64,000 nt of DNA from Acidobacteriota bacterium (GTDB lineage Bacteria; Acidobacteriota; Terriglobia; Acidiferrales; UBA7541): positions 1 to 64,000 of the forward strand of contig PLUM01000111.1 in the NCBI GenBank assembly GCA_003165465.1, read 5' to 3'. Position 1 is the stretch's first letter, and each line of letters starts with the position of its first letter. The translations under genes were made by a program, and so were the position numbers. Below the pieces are notes generated by a model. It was not told the DNA's origin, did not search any database, and worked only from the letters and a program-made list of their open reading frames with translations. Shown here piece by piece: positions 34,757 through 43,806 of this stretch.

Positions 34757-36805
34757 TCACTGCACCACATACCCAATCCCGCCCGAAACCTGCCCCGCGC
34801 CCGAACTGAGCACGCACAAATTATCCCCGCTCGACGACTCCGCGCCCACCGACGACTCCCCGCTCCCCAGCGCAATCCCGCCATTCGCCGCAAAATTCCA
34901 TCCCGTCGCCGCCGTCGCTCCGCCAAACCCGCTCACTCCCGCCGTCCCCGTCGCGCACACCGCGCCCGTTCCCTCGACCACCGCAACGTCAGTCGCCGCT
35001 GCCACCACCACATGAATCGAGCACACGTAGATTTTCTTTCCCGTGGTCCCCGCCACAATCTGCGTATTCCCCGTCTGATTCACGCTCGCAAAAATCTTTC
35101 CCCCGCTCATGCAAGGGTCCACCGCAAAATAATTCACCCCATCCGTAATCCGAAACCCAGCCCCATCCGCCCCCTGCCCCTGCGCCACCAGTAGGGGCAC
35201 GGCATGCCGTGCCCCTACGATCGCCGCGCGCACACAATTCACCGCCCGCGGGCAAGCCAGTAGCACAGGCTTCAATCCGCGCGCCGCCCTCGGAAAACTT
35301 CCGCGCCCGTATAAATTGCCGCGCATCGCGGAATTGCTGTACATCGGGTCTTCAGCCCCGAGGCTTTTCCGCGCCCCTCCGACCACGTCCCGCGCAGCAC
35401 CATGCACGCCCCGCGACTTTCCACGAAATTCCCCGCCTCTGAAGAGGCGGGCTACAGCAACACTCCCGGCCTCCAGCCTCCTGCCTCGTGCCTCGATCCC
35501 GGGTGCCCCATCCTTCGCCGGTCTTGCAAAGGGCTTGTCCTGAACGAGAGTGAAGGATGGATCCGTCGAGACGCGCAATTCGCGATTCTCACTCCCTGCC
35601 TCCTGCCTCCAGCCTCGTCCCTCGTGTTCCGTCCCCGGCGCGGCCGCAATCCTCCCGCGCACCGCTCCCACTCCCAAAAAAATAAAAATCACAATCCCCC
35701 ACCACCGCCCGCGCCACGCATCCCTTTTCCAATTCCCGCCCGGACCGCCGATTTCCTCGCCCGCCAGACACCGAAAAAATCGCCGTATGAAACCGTTCCG
35801 CGCCGCCGCAGCCGCCGCACTCCATCCCCCCGCCGGCGGCGCATCGCGCAGCACTCCCGCCAGTCCGCCCCCATCCGACGCCCTGGGTGCCCCATCCTTT
35901 GCGCTCTTTGCAAAGGGTGGGGCCGTGATCGAAGCCCAAAATCCGCGTCCCCCATCCTTCGTCGTTTTTGCGTAGACTGAGTGCGGCGCCGTCAAATCCA
36001 GCAGCCCGCGCAGCACTCCAAACTCGACCGCTACGGCCGCCGCCTCGTCCGCCGACGCATCGCCCGTCACCGGCAAAACAATCCGCAGCTCCCGGTCCGA
36101 ATGCACCCGCCCGCCAGGACGATCCACCACCACCGGCCCCGCCGCGAGCTGCGACACATGCCGCAGCACAAGCCCCTCGAGCGCACACTCCACCGAGTCC
36201 AAGCGAATCGCCGCCTCGGCAACCCGTAATTCGTGACTCGTGCTTCGTAATTCGTGATTCGTGCTCCCTGCCTCCTGCTTCGTGTTCCCAGGCAAACCCA
36301 TATTTCCGTCCGTCGAAAAATTGCCGCGCTCGGAACAATATTCGTCCGCCGAAACATTTCCGCGTCTCGAAAGATTGCTGTAGCTCGGGTCTTCAGACCC
36401 GAGGCCTTTCCGCGCCCCATCGACCAATTCCCCGCCTCTGAAGAGGCGGGCTACAGCAGCAATTCCATCCTCCGCGCCCGTCACGCCTGAGGAGGGAGAG
36501 GAAGCGCCGCAAGAATTTTCCGCGGAATTTTCCTGCGAAATCTCGCAAGAATCTTCCGGAAAAATTTCTCGCAACGCTTCCTCCTGGGCTGAGGCAACCG
36601 CATCGTGCGTGGGCAGGTCCGGCCGTTTCGTGGGATCAGGGATAGGTGCGGCCGGGGAGAGCTCGATGGTGATCGCGTACCCGGCATGAGGCCCTTGCAA
36701 CACGACCTCCGCCGGCAGAAATTCCGTGACCGCGAAGCCCGCCATCCGCAGCAAATGCCGCGTCGCGCGCGCGCAGTCGTTCTCGCCAATGATCTTGATT
36801 CGCAT
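34757..36805 (-). CDS. Hybrid ORF: two phage domains joined through repeats
   Basis: One 682-residue frame without a stop reads as follows. Residues 1 to about 90 (MRIKIIGENDCARATRHLLR and onward) and about 196-272 (RLDSVECALEGLVLRHVSQL) look like one small phage protein split by repeat-derived sequence (about 115-195, LFRGGELVDGARKGLGSEDP). Next come residue-free repeats and a membrane/signal-like segment (about 368-390, WGIVIFIFLGVGAVRGRIAAA). Then about 150 repeat-encoded residues (about 391-540) precede a beta-rich domain of a secreted or virion protein (GFRITDGVNYFAVDPCMSGG to the end). It may be two or three genes fused by loss of stops, or separate starts may be used inside. Function unknown. 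Confidence 0.6.
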   Translation of the reverse strand: MRIKIIGENDCARATRHLLRMAGFAVTEFLPAEVVLQGPHAGYAITIELSPAAPIPDPTKRPDLPTHDAVASAQEEALREIFPEDSCEISQENSAENSCGASSPSSGVTGAEDGIAAVARLFRGGELVDGARKGLGSEDPSYSNLSRRGNVSADEYCSERGNFSTDGNMGLPGNTKQEAGSTNHELRSTSHELRVAEAAIRLDSVECALEGLVLRHVSQLAAGPVVVDRPGGRVHSDRELRIVLPVTGDASADEAAAVAVEFGVLRGLLDLTAPHSVYAKTTKDGGRGFWASITAPPFAKSAKDGAPRASDGGGLAGVLRDAPPAGGWSAAAAAARNGFIRRFFRCLAGEEIGGPGGNWKRDAWRGRWWGIVIFIFLGVGAVRGRIAAAPGTEHEGRGWRQEAGSENRELRVSTDPSFTLVQDKPFARPAKDGAPGIEARGRRLEAGSVAVARLFRGGEFRGKSRGVHGAARDVVGGARKSLGAEDPMYSNSAMRGNLYGRGSFPRAARGLKPVLLACPRAVNCVRAAIVGARHAVPLLVAQGQGADGAGFRITDGVNYFAVDPCMSGGKIFASVNQTGNTQIVAGTTGKKIYVCSIHVVVAAATDVAVVEGTGAVCATGTAGVSGFGGATAATGWNFAANGGIALGSGESSVGAESSSGDNLCVLSSGAGQVSGGIGYVVQ
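36380..36454. repeat. Family E element in frame inside hybrid ORF
   Basis: A 75-base two-hairpin element (CTCGGGTCTTCAGACCCGAG and CCCGCCTCTGAAGAGGCGGG, with GTAG and CTAC ends) lies exactly 25 codons long inside the frame, so its insertion cannot shift it. Another copy lies near 35337-35456. Confidence 0.85.
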
Positions 36806-36967
36806 GGTGTCTCGCGGAAAGAAATGTGATTCGTGATTTGTGATTCGTAATTCGTGGAAGAGACGCGCGTCGTAATTTCTGTAAGAAGTGTGTTTCGTGA
36901 TTTGTAAGACACCCGAACAATGGACGGAACGATTCGTTCTTCACGAATCACAAATCACGATTCCCTC

Positions 36968-37288
36968 TCACCGCACAAACGTCACCAGAGCCGGACCCGT
37001 CCCGCTGGCCGCCTGCAAATACGCCAGCGTATCGCCCGTATAGAAACGCGTCCCCGCGCCGCCATCCTGCACGCCGCCCGCATGCCGCGGCGCCGAAATC
37101 GTTTCGACGCTCCCCGCCGGAATCGTGTCCTGCGTCGTCGCGTCGCCCGAATCCGTGCGGATCCGCAAATCCACAAACGCCGAATTCTTGATCGACACGC
37201 CCATGCAGTCCGCCGGCGCAATCACCGCCGTCCACGACACGGTGTCCACCGCAATTTGTTTCTTGATGTAATTAGGATTGGAAGCCAT
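36968..37288 (-). CDS. Small phage structural protein, unknown
   Basis: This 106-residue protein starts at MASNPNYIKKQIAVD and is beta-rich (VSWTAVIAPADCMGVSIKNSA). It fits a decoration or fibre-attachment virion protein of phages but no family is named with certainty. No good ribosome-binding site is visible; the sequence GGATTTCCTT before the ATG resembles that of the tail-hub start. The upstream gap is entirely repeats. Confidence 0.6.
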   Translation of the reverse strand: MASNPNYIKKQIAVDTVSWTAVIAPADCMGVSIKNSAFVDLRIRTDSGDATTQDTIPAGSVETISAPRHAGGVQDGGAGTRFYTGDTLAYLQAASGTGPALVTFVR

Positions 37289-37695
37289 AAGGAAATCCCG
37301 GCGCGACAGTAAATCACGCAAAGTGACTGGTGACTAGTGACTGGCTTGCCCTGAGCTCCTGCGAAGGGTGACTGGTGATTCGCAAATCGTCCGTAGTCTT
37401 TTCGGGCTTTGGTAGCATAGGCTTCAGCCTGTGTCCTTTTGACTTAGCATTGCTTGTGTCGTGGCCGTAGGGGCACGGCATGCCGTGCCCCTACAATCGC
37501 GCAGGGCCAATCAATGAGCGCCATCGCGCCCCAAAGTAGCGCCGGCGTCTCGCCGGCAGTTTTCAGATGCGCGGGATACGACGAATTGCCGGCGAGACGC
37601 CGGCGCTACAGAAACCCGCCCGCACGGCGCGGCGTGACCCGCATCACTGACGCGCATCATCCCGCGCGCTAAGTTTTCTCATGGAGGTGAACAAC
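37289..37695. repeat. Intergenic repeat block (families F, A, B, C)
   Basis: No gene is seen. It contains TGACTGGTGA-type repeats, a CATAGGCTTCAGCCTGTG hairpin (about 37411), a palindrome with GGGGCACGGCATGCCGTG (37467-37494) and a perfect two-hairpin CGCCGGCGTCTCGCCGGC element with GTAG and CTAC ends (37536-37609). Confidence 0.85.
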
Positions 37696-37854
37696 ATGAA
37701 GAGCAAATCTCCCACCACACTGCAAATGAGCCAGATCGGCCAGCTCGAACACCGCCGCGGCAAAAAACTGGGCCAGCCCGGCACTGAGTTTTTTCACAAG
37801 AAACACGAAGTCCGCCAGCACCCGCCCAGAGGCTATCGCGGGAGAAAGGGATGA
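37696..37854 (+). CDS. Small basic protein (52 residues)
   Basis: A 52-residue protein starts at MKSKSPTTLQMSQIG with a strong GGAGGTGA six bases upstream. It is basic and hydrophilic (HRRGKKLGQPGTEFFHKKHE). It is plus-stranded, opposite the phage genes. Function unknown; the good ribosome-binding site is the main reason to accept it. Confidence 0.55.
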   Translation: MKSKSPTTLQMSQIGQLEHRRGKKLGQPGTEFFHKKHEVRQHPPRGYRGRKG

Positions 37855-38093
37855 GAAGACGTGATTCGTGATTCGTGATTTGTGATTCGTAATTCGTGGA
37901 AGAGACGTGACTCGTGATTTGTGTTTTGGGCTTTCCGTGGGTGCCCCATCCTTCACGGTTTTTGCGAAGGGCTTGTCCTGAACGAGTGTGAAGGGTGGGA
38001 CCGTCCGCGAAACCCGTGCCACCGGCTACAAACCATAAATCACGATTCATGGTTCTTTCACGAATCACAAATCACGATTCACGAATCACGCTC

Positions 38094-38465
38094 CTACGGC
38101 AGCATCTTCGCCGTAAGCCCCGCGCCGCCCGTGGACGAGACGACCTTGACGCGCAGAAATCGCGCGCGCACCCCGGTGACGGTACGAGCTTCGCCCGTAG
38201 TGGCCGTCGACGTATCGATCGTCGAGTACTCGGCGTCCACATCGGCCGTGGACCCTTGCAGCACGATGCTGACGGCCGTCGGCGCCGTGCCGAAAATCGT
38301 TTGCCACCGCACGGCGTGCCCTTGATCGGCAATCCCGGCCGGCTCGGGGATCGCAAATTGCGACCCCGCCGTTCCGGCAGACGGAAACGCCTCGACGTTG
38401 AAACTGAATCCCACGTCGCCCGGAAACAACGAAAGCGGCGGGAAAGTATTGCTATAAGCAGGCAT
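38094..38465 (-). CDS. Small beta-rich phage protein
   Basis: This 123-residue protein starts at MPAYSNTFPPLSLFPGD and is beta-rich, with RWQTIFGTAPTAVSIVLQG and RARFLRVKVVSSTGG. It is likely a virion surface or fibre component. The longer upstream frame translates only repeats (LVQDKPF, KEHRLKPVLLGG). The start lies immediately after a CACAGGCT element. Family not recognised. Confidence 0.55.
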   Translation of the reverse strand: MPAYSNTFPPLSLFPGDVGFSFNVEAFPSAGTAGSQFAIPEPAGIADQGHAVRWQTIFGTAPTAVSIVLQGSTADVDAEYSTIDTSTATTGEARTVTGVRARFLRVKVVSSTGGAGLTAKMLP

Positions 38466-38957
38466 GAAGCCCCCCAGTAGCACAGGCTTCAGCCTGTGTT
38501 CTTTTGACTTTAGCTTTTGAATTTGCTTTTGACTTTGTTCTTGACGTAGCTTTTGAAGTGGCTGCCCCATCCTTCGCCGGTTTTGTGAAGGGCTTGTCCT
38601 GAACGAGAGTGAAGGGTGGGTCTGTCGCGGCACAAAATTCAAACCCGCGCAGGCAAGAGTGCCTGTGCCACCAACACGCCAAACGAAACGAAACGCTGAA
38701 ATGAGCCGTGAAGAGAGAATGGAAAAAGGAAAACGAAAGACCTGAAAGGAAACACCGGAAGAGTACAACCCTGCAAGCGGGAATATACCATAAGAGAAGT
38801 TTATGTGTCAAGCATTTTTTATAAATAACGCAAAATCCAGTAGCACAGGCTTCAGCCTGTGTTCTTTTGACTTTGCTTTTGAATCTAACGCTGCTCGACG
38901 CAACCGAAACCCACACAGGCTAAAGCCTGTGCCACCAACTCACCAGGAGGAACCGCC
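38466..38957. repeat. Intergenic repeat block (families A, D)
   Basis: No gene is seen. A CACAGGCTTCAGCCTGTG hairpin near 38475 is followed by TTGACTTTGCTTTTG-type stretches, a CCCCATCCTTCGCC element (about 38560-38630), an AT-rich stretch and another full CACAGGCT two-hairpin element at 38840-38935. The last ends 22 bases before the cytochrome start. Confidence 0.8.
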
Positions 38958-39407
38958 ATGCGCCAGAATTCGCACTTCACCGCAACCCTAATCCTGACCG
39001 CGCTGCTCGCCGCGTTATCCGCCGCCCCCGTGATCGCCGCACCCGCGCCCGCCCCGCCCCAACAATCCAAGTTCCCGCCCGACTTCATCCCCTCGGGCAA
39101 GCAAATGTTCAAGGAATACTGCGCCGCCTGCCACGGCCTGGAGGCCAAGGGACACGGCCCCGCCCGCAACGCCCTAAAAATTCCCGCCGCCGATCTCACC
39201 ACCCTCGCCCAACGCCACGGCGGCGATTTCCCCTACGACTACGTCACCACCATCCTGAGATTCGGCCCAGGCCTGGCCGCCCACGGCTCCTCCGACATGC
39301 CCACCTGGGGCCCCATCTTCGAGTACATCGACAACTACAGACAGCCGGCGGTGATGAAGCGCATCAAGCGCCTAACCGACTACATCGCCACGCTACAGGA
39401 AAAATGA
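38958..39407 (+). CDS. Secreted c-type cytochrome
   Basis: This 149-residue protein has a Sec signal peptide (about residues 10-28) and one haem-binding CAACH motif (C55-H59). A possible Met ligand is in SSDMPTWGP. It would act as a periplasmic electron carrier, probably of the cytochrome c class I/cbb3-type. AGGAGG lies seven bases before the ATG. It is plus-stranded host-type cargo inside the phage region, directly behind a CACAGGCT element. Confidence 0.88.
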   Translation: MRQNSHFTATLILTALLAALSAAPVIAAPAPAPPQQSKFPPDFIPSGKQMFKEYCAACHGLEAKGHGPARNALKIPAADLTTLAQRHGGDFPYDYVTTILRFGPGLAAHGSSDMPTWGPIFEYIDNYRQPAVMKRIKRLTDYIATLQEK

Positions 39408-39557
39408 AGAGAGATGGGTGATCGGTGACTAGTGATCGGTGACTGGTGACTAGTGACTGGTGAAAACCTGTTCGGCACACCCGGTTCGCGATTCACGAAA
39501 CACAAATCACGATTCACGAATCACCAGTCACTAGTCACCAGTCACCAGTCACCGCCC
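39408..39557. repeat. Simple-repeat gap (family F)
   Basis: The gap is almost entirely TGACTGGTGACTAGTGACTG-type and ATTCACGAATCACAAATCAC-type repeats, arranged as inverted arms around the middle (about 39418-39556). No gene is seen. Confidence 0.85.
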
Positions 39558-40214
39558 TCACGACTCCCGCACCGCCATCTCCCGAAAATATTTCGACGGC
39601 GGAAACACGCGCGACCGCACCAGCTCCCGCCCCACCACGCGCCGAATTTCCTCCGCCCAATCCGCCCAGGTAATTTCCCCAATCCCTAAATGCCGCCGCG
39701 CCGCCACATACTCCGCCCCACCCAAATAGAACACGCGAAACATCGCCATCCGGCTGGCCGACCCAGTAGCACAGGCTTCAGCCTGTGCTCTTTTGACTTT
39801 CCGCCCCCCACACGCATAATTCAAACCCTCACAGGCTGAAGCCTGTGCTTCTAAAACCCGCTCCGAACCGACGTTTTCCGCAGCCTGTTCAGCCACTGTT
39901 CTTTTGCCTTCCGCGCGCACAACCACGCCCCGCCGCGAATCCGCGTTCTCATCCCTCAATTCCGCGCTCTCCAATCTCAAATCTGAAATTTCAAATCTCA
40001 AATTCCCGCGCCGCCCGCCCGCTCTCCCCTCCAGCGCACGTTCCCCCGCCCGCGCAAAATCGCAAACGTACTCCGCCAGCCGCGGCATCCGGTCCGGCCG
40101 CCACTGATATTTTCCGCTCGCGTCCAGATTGATCGTCGCCACCCGCGTGTCAATCGCCTCGCGCGCCGCCACATACACATCATGACAAACATCAAAAGCA
40201 AACGTAGCCAGCAT
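39558..40214 (-). CDS. Phage protein with in-frame repeat, unknown
   Basis: This 218-residue protein starts at MLATFAFDVCHDVYVAA, with GGAGGAGGG six bases upstream. An N-terminal part (about 1-70) and a C-terminal part (about 160-218, VFYLGGAEYVAARRHLGIGEITWADWAEEIRR) look genuine. Between them, residues about 73-155 are partly repeat translation (LRFEISDLRLESAELRDENAD, then EAQASACEGLNYACGG and AQAEACATG) from an AATCTGAAATTTC repeat and a CACAGGCT element at 39766-39851. I do not recognise the family. It lies in the early/replication region. Confidence 0.6.
   Translation of the reverse strand: MLATFAFDVCHDVYVAAREAIDTRVATINLDASGKYQWRPDRMPRLAEYVCDFARAGERALEGRAGGRRGNLRFEISDLRLESAELRDENADSRRGVVVRAEGKRTVAEQAAENVGSERVLEAQASACEGLNYACGGRKVKRAQAEACATGSASRMAMFRVFYLGGAEYVAARRHLGIGEITWADWAEEIRRVVGRELVRSRVFPPSKYFREMAVRES
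39766..39851. repeat. Family A element inside early gene
   Basis: A two-hairpin element (CACAGGCTTCAGCCTGTG and its complement, GTAG foot at the left) lies inside the coding sequence of the gene 39558-40214 and is translated in frame. Confidence 0.85.
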
Positions 40215-40417
40215 GGTCCCTCCTCCACACTCTCTGACGTAAACTCCCGCGTTCCGAGTACTTCGTGACTGGTGACTGGTGACGAGTGAATGGTGATTCG
40301 TCGCGTGTCTCGTGATTCGTGCGTCGTGAAAACCGTCCCGCCGGGTGCCCCATCCTTCGCTGTTTTTGCGAAGGGTGGGCCTTGCCTCCTTGCCTCCTGC
40401 CTCCTTGCCTCCTGCCC

Positions 40418-41809
40418 CTACGATCCGCCAGCCGCCGCCCGCGCCAATTCCCGCCGCCGCTCCCGCTCCAGCACCTCCGGACGCACGCGCGATGCGCCGC
40501 ACACCGGCCCCGCCCCCACTCTCAATTCCCGCGCCACCACCAGCTCCCGCCCCGTCACAAATCGCCCCCGGCCACCTCCCGCATCGGACGCGCCTTGCGC
40601 AGCACCCGCGCTCCGAGTAGTACAGGCTTCAGTCTGTGTTCTTTTAGCCACCGCCCCCCCGCCATCCCGCAAACTTTCCCCCGCGCGAATCCCCCCCGGA
40701 GGACCCGCAAACGTTTCCGCCCCTTTCCAATTTTCCGAAACTCCCGCACTCGCACTGGAACTTGTCAGCGCATTGGCATTGGAATTGGAAGTTGTCTTGG
40801 TGTTGAAATTCGCATTTGCCCTGGCAGCGGAATTTGCGTTTGCCGTCGAACTTGTCAGCGCATTTGCACTGGAATTTGCATTTGCCTTGGAATTGAAATG
40901 CAATTGGGAATTTGCATTGGTCGTGGCATTGTCTTTCGCTCTTAAATCAAAAAGAGAGTTTTTCTCTTTCTCCAAATCCTCCCCCGTACGCGCATCGAGC
41001 GAGCCACGGCTCACAGCGCCCAACGCCCCGCCCGCCGCACCCCAACCCTTCTCCCCATTCCCATTCAAATTCAAATTCCAATCCTCTGCTTGAGCCTCCT
41101 CAACCCCAGCCTTGATCCCGCTCAACTCCCGCATCCCCACCCTGCCGCCAGGCACCTCTCCTGCCTCTCTCAAATTTGAAGGTTCAGATCTGAAATCACC
41201 TTCTCCTCCGCACGCACCGCCGCCTCGCACGCCAGCCGCATCGCGCAAATCCGCGCGCTCCACGTCGCCGCAGTCCCGCGCCACGGCCTCCCCAGGCCGC
41301 TCGTCTCTCAAATCTGAAATCTCAGATCTCAAATCTCCTTCCGCGACGCCCATCTCCTGCGCCGCGCCCACCCCCGCCCCCGCCCCCGAAAATCCTCCGC
41401 CGCCCATCGACGCCCGCCCGCGCGCAAACCGCGCCATGTATTCCCCGAGCGCCCGCTTCGGCACCGGCGGCGCGAATTTCTCCAGCCGCGCCCGCCACGA
41501 AGGCGCCGGCAACCGGCCCGGCACGTCGCTCCCCGTCCAGTGCCCGTAGCGTTTCCCTTCGTGCTCCCACACGAACAGCAATCCCTTGTCCTGAAATTCC
41601 ACAAACACCTGCTCGAGCCGCTCGATCGTCAAATTCGCGCGGACCGCCGCCACTCGCCCCCATATCACCCGCAAATTCGTCAGCTCAAAACATCCCGAAG
41701 CGTCCGCCAACCCGTACAGCCACGCATACTCCGCCTGCGCCCACGCCGCGCACGAAGCCAGCTTGTCCGATCCCCACATCGCATCGAAATCAATCACGCG
41801 CTTCGGCAT
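40418..41809 (-). CDS. Phage replication-type protein with low-complexity linker
   Basis: This 463-residue protein starts at MPKRVIDFDAMWGSDKL, with GGGAGGGA four bases upstream. The N-terminal domain (about 1-130) has ASCAAWAQAEYAWLYGLADAS and LRVIWGRVAAVRANLTIERLEQVF, which resemble phage replisome-organiser-type proteins. A long low-complexity linker (about 150-370, ANANSSANALTSSTANANS) contains repeat translations (LRSEISDLRDE, KRTQTEACTTR). A basic C-terminal segment (SRVRPEVLERERRRELARAAA) ends the protein. A role in phage replication is inferred from position and pattern, not proven. Confidence 0.6.
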   Translation of the reverse strand: MPKRVIDFDAMWGSDKLASCAAWAQAEYAWLYGLADASGCFELTNLRVIWGRVAAVRANLTIERLEQVFVEFQDKGLLFVWEHEGKRYGHWTGSDVPGRLPAPSWRARLEKFAPPVPKRALGEYMARFARGRASMGGGGFSGAGAGVGAAQEMGVAEGDLRSEISDLRDERPGEAVARDCGDVERADLRDAAGVRGGGACGGEGDFRSEPSNLREAGEVPGGRVGMRELSGIKAGVEEAQAEDWNLNLNGNGEKGWGAAGGALGAVSRGSLDARTGEDLEKEKNSLFDLRAKDNATTNANSQLHFNSKANANSSANALTSSTANANSAARANANFNTKTTSNSNANALTSSSASAGVSENWKGAETFAGPPGGIRAGESLRDGGGAVAKRTQTEACTTRSAGAAQGASDAGGGRGRFVTGRELVVARELRVGAGPVCGASRVRPEVLERERRRELARAAAGGS

Positions 41810-42468
41810 ACGTCCCTCCCTAAATAAAATTAATTTCCATGAAAATTTCTCGCTCCTGTAACAATTCCCTCGCCCCGCAATTTTGCTGTAGCTCGGGTCT
41901 TCAGACCCGAGGCTTTTCCGCGCCCCATCGACCAATCCCCGCCTCTGAAGAGGCGGGCTACAGCACCCCTCGCACCCCTCACCCGGCCGCCCCGCGCTCC
42001 GCAACCAAACCCACACAGGCTGAACCCTGTGTGGCAACTGCCAAATCTTTGTAGGGCACGGCTTCAGCCGTGCCGTAAAGTCCGCGAAATCAATGCGGCT
42101 TTAGCCGCTGGCTCTTTCGGAATCGAGTTGCCGCACAGGCTTTACAGGTTGCGGAAAAAGTCCCCCAGACCTACCTCCTGCCATTCCGTTCACCGAGAAC
42201 GTTCTCGGTGAACCGAGCGAAGCGAGGAATCTCTCTTTCTTTTTTGTGGTGTAGAGCGAAGAGAGATTCCTCGCTTCACTCGGAATGACAGAATTAAAAA
42301 CTTTTTCCGCAACCTGTTCCGCCTGTGTTCCTTTGACTTTGCGCGCCCCGCGCTCCCAACGTGCCCACCCTGGGAACGCCAATCTCCCGATTGGCGTTTC
42401 TCTTTTGAGGAAAACGCGCCAATCAGGAGATAGGCGTTCCCAGAAAGTACATTCCCCTACTCTCTGCC
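41810..42468. repeat. Intergenic repeat block (families E, J, G, H)
   Basis: No gene is seen. The block holds a CTCGGGTCTTCAGACCCGAG/CCCGCCTCTGAAGAGGCGGG element (41888-41961), a GGGCACGGCTTCAGCCGTGCC element (about 42047-42135), a long inverted repeat with GAGCGAAGCGAGGAATCTC (about 42145-42315) and an inverted repeat with CTGGGAACGCCAATCTCCCG (about 42366-42443). Confidence 0.85.
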
Positions 42469-42906
42469 TCATGCCTCCTGCCCTCCGCGATGCCCCAAAA
42501 AATATTCCCAAACGCATTCCCCGCGCCCATCCACCGCCGCCCTCCGCCGCACCACTCCCTCGCGATGACGCTTCACCACCGCGTATCCGCCATTCTCCAT
42601 TTTTCGCAAATGCCGCAACTGCGCCGAAATCGACGCCTCCCCATAACCCGTCAGCGCCCGCAGCTCTCCCAGCGTCAGCCACGTCGCACACTCCCCCGCC
42701 GAAATCATCACGTCCCGAATCACGTCCCGCTGCGAACGCAACCGCCGCGCGTCATACTCCCCGCGCCCAGGCGCAGCGCACGCCCGCACCACATCCGGCA
42801 CCCGCGCCACATCCACAACGCGCCCGCCACCAGACGCAACGCCCGCGCGATCCGTCCCGCCACGCGCGCGACTCACTCCCCGCTGCCCCGCACCGTTAAC
42901 GCTCAT
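42469..42906 (-). CDS. Phage winged-helix DNA-binding protein
   Basis: This 145-residue protein starts at MSVNGAGQRGVSRARGG, with GGGAGGGG two to three bases upstream; an ATG four codons earlier is possible. The C-terminal half is a winged helix: TWLTLGELRALTGYGEASIS with the recognition helix AQLRHLRKMENGGY and the wing AVVKRHREG. It probably regulates or takes part in phage replication. It is the rightmost (first transcribed) clear phage gene. Confidence 0.7.
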   Translation of the reverse strand: MSVNGAGQRGVSRARGGTDRAGVASGGGRVVDVARVPDVVRACAAPGRGEYDARRLRSQRDVIRDVMISAGECATWLTLGELRALTGYGEASISAQLRHLRKMENGGYAVVKRHREGVVRRRAAVDGRGECVWEYFLGHRGGQEA

Positions 42907-43806
42907 CGCCCCTCCCATCTCCCGCCCTAGTAATCTCTAAAATCTCCAATCTCAAATTTCAAATCGAAAATCTCAAATTTCAAATTTCAAATCTGAACTC
43001 TTGCCGCCAGCCCACCCTTCGCAAAAAAAAAATCGCCAACAATGCGGCACCCATCTCTCCCACAAATCCCAGCTCACGATCCACGAATCACCAGTCACTA
43101 GTCACCGAATTCCTGCCTCCAGCCCTTTCGCGCGCGCGCCAAAGCTCCATCCGGGCATGCCGTATGGCCGGCCATGCGCACTGGCGAAAACCTCAGCGCG
43201 CACGCGAAAACACTGGCGATTTCGCATTTGTTACCACCTCGCTACTATGTCCGATAATGTTCTCACGCGTACGCCACCGCTCCACCCTCAACAACAGGCC
43301 CCATTGAAAAACATTACTTATGTTCACCATGCCACCCACCTCAACATCAACTCCACCCCCAAAAACATTTTCACCACACCATTCACAAGGTATTCTCGCA
43401 AATCAAGCCCACGCGCCAGCCACCGATAGCTATGTCCGATAATCCCCGCAGGGCCCAGGAAACCGCTCTCCAAATCACACCTCCAAGAAAATAACTATTA
43501 TTATCGGACGTCTCTAAAAATCCCTCTAAAACGCTCACAGACTTACCAGTCTTTTAATAGCCCCACGCGAACATTTTCGGCCCGACGAAAAACTTCGAGC
43601 AGCAGGGTACTTCATCAGTAAATAGGATCCGGCTTAATACGCCACACTTTAATTACTCCAACAAAACGTCTTATTCACAACTTTCCCACAGCTGCCTCTA
43701 GACACGATTCGTGACATCCTGTATTCTTCGCTGCGGGGGTTGTCGAGGATCCGACGGTCTGTCGGAGGGCCGCCCCATCGGCCCATTTCAAGAATTGGAG
43801 CTCACA
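42907..43806. other. Phage-edge non-coding region
   Basis: Over 850 bases without a convincing gene. It has AATCTCAAATTTCAAATCG repeats (about 42940-43000), GACTGGTGA-type repeats (about 43080-43105), and the sequence TGTCCGATAAT three times: direct copies at 43248-43258 and 43433-43443 and an inverted copy at 43500-43510. AT-rich sequence without recognisable features follows to 43700. Confidence 0.7.

Noticed and set aside
41810-42037. 76-residue N-terminal extension of the replication-type protein
   Set aside because: It translates only repeat elements; the strong GGGAGGGA lies before the ATG at 41809.
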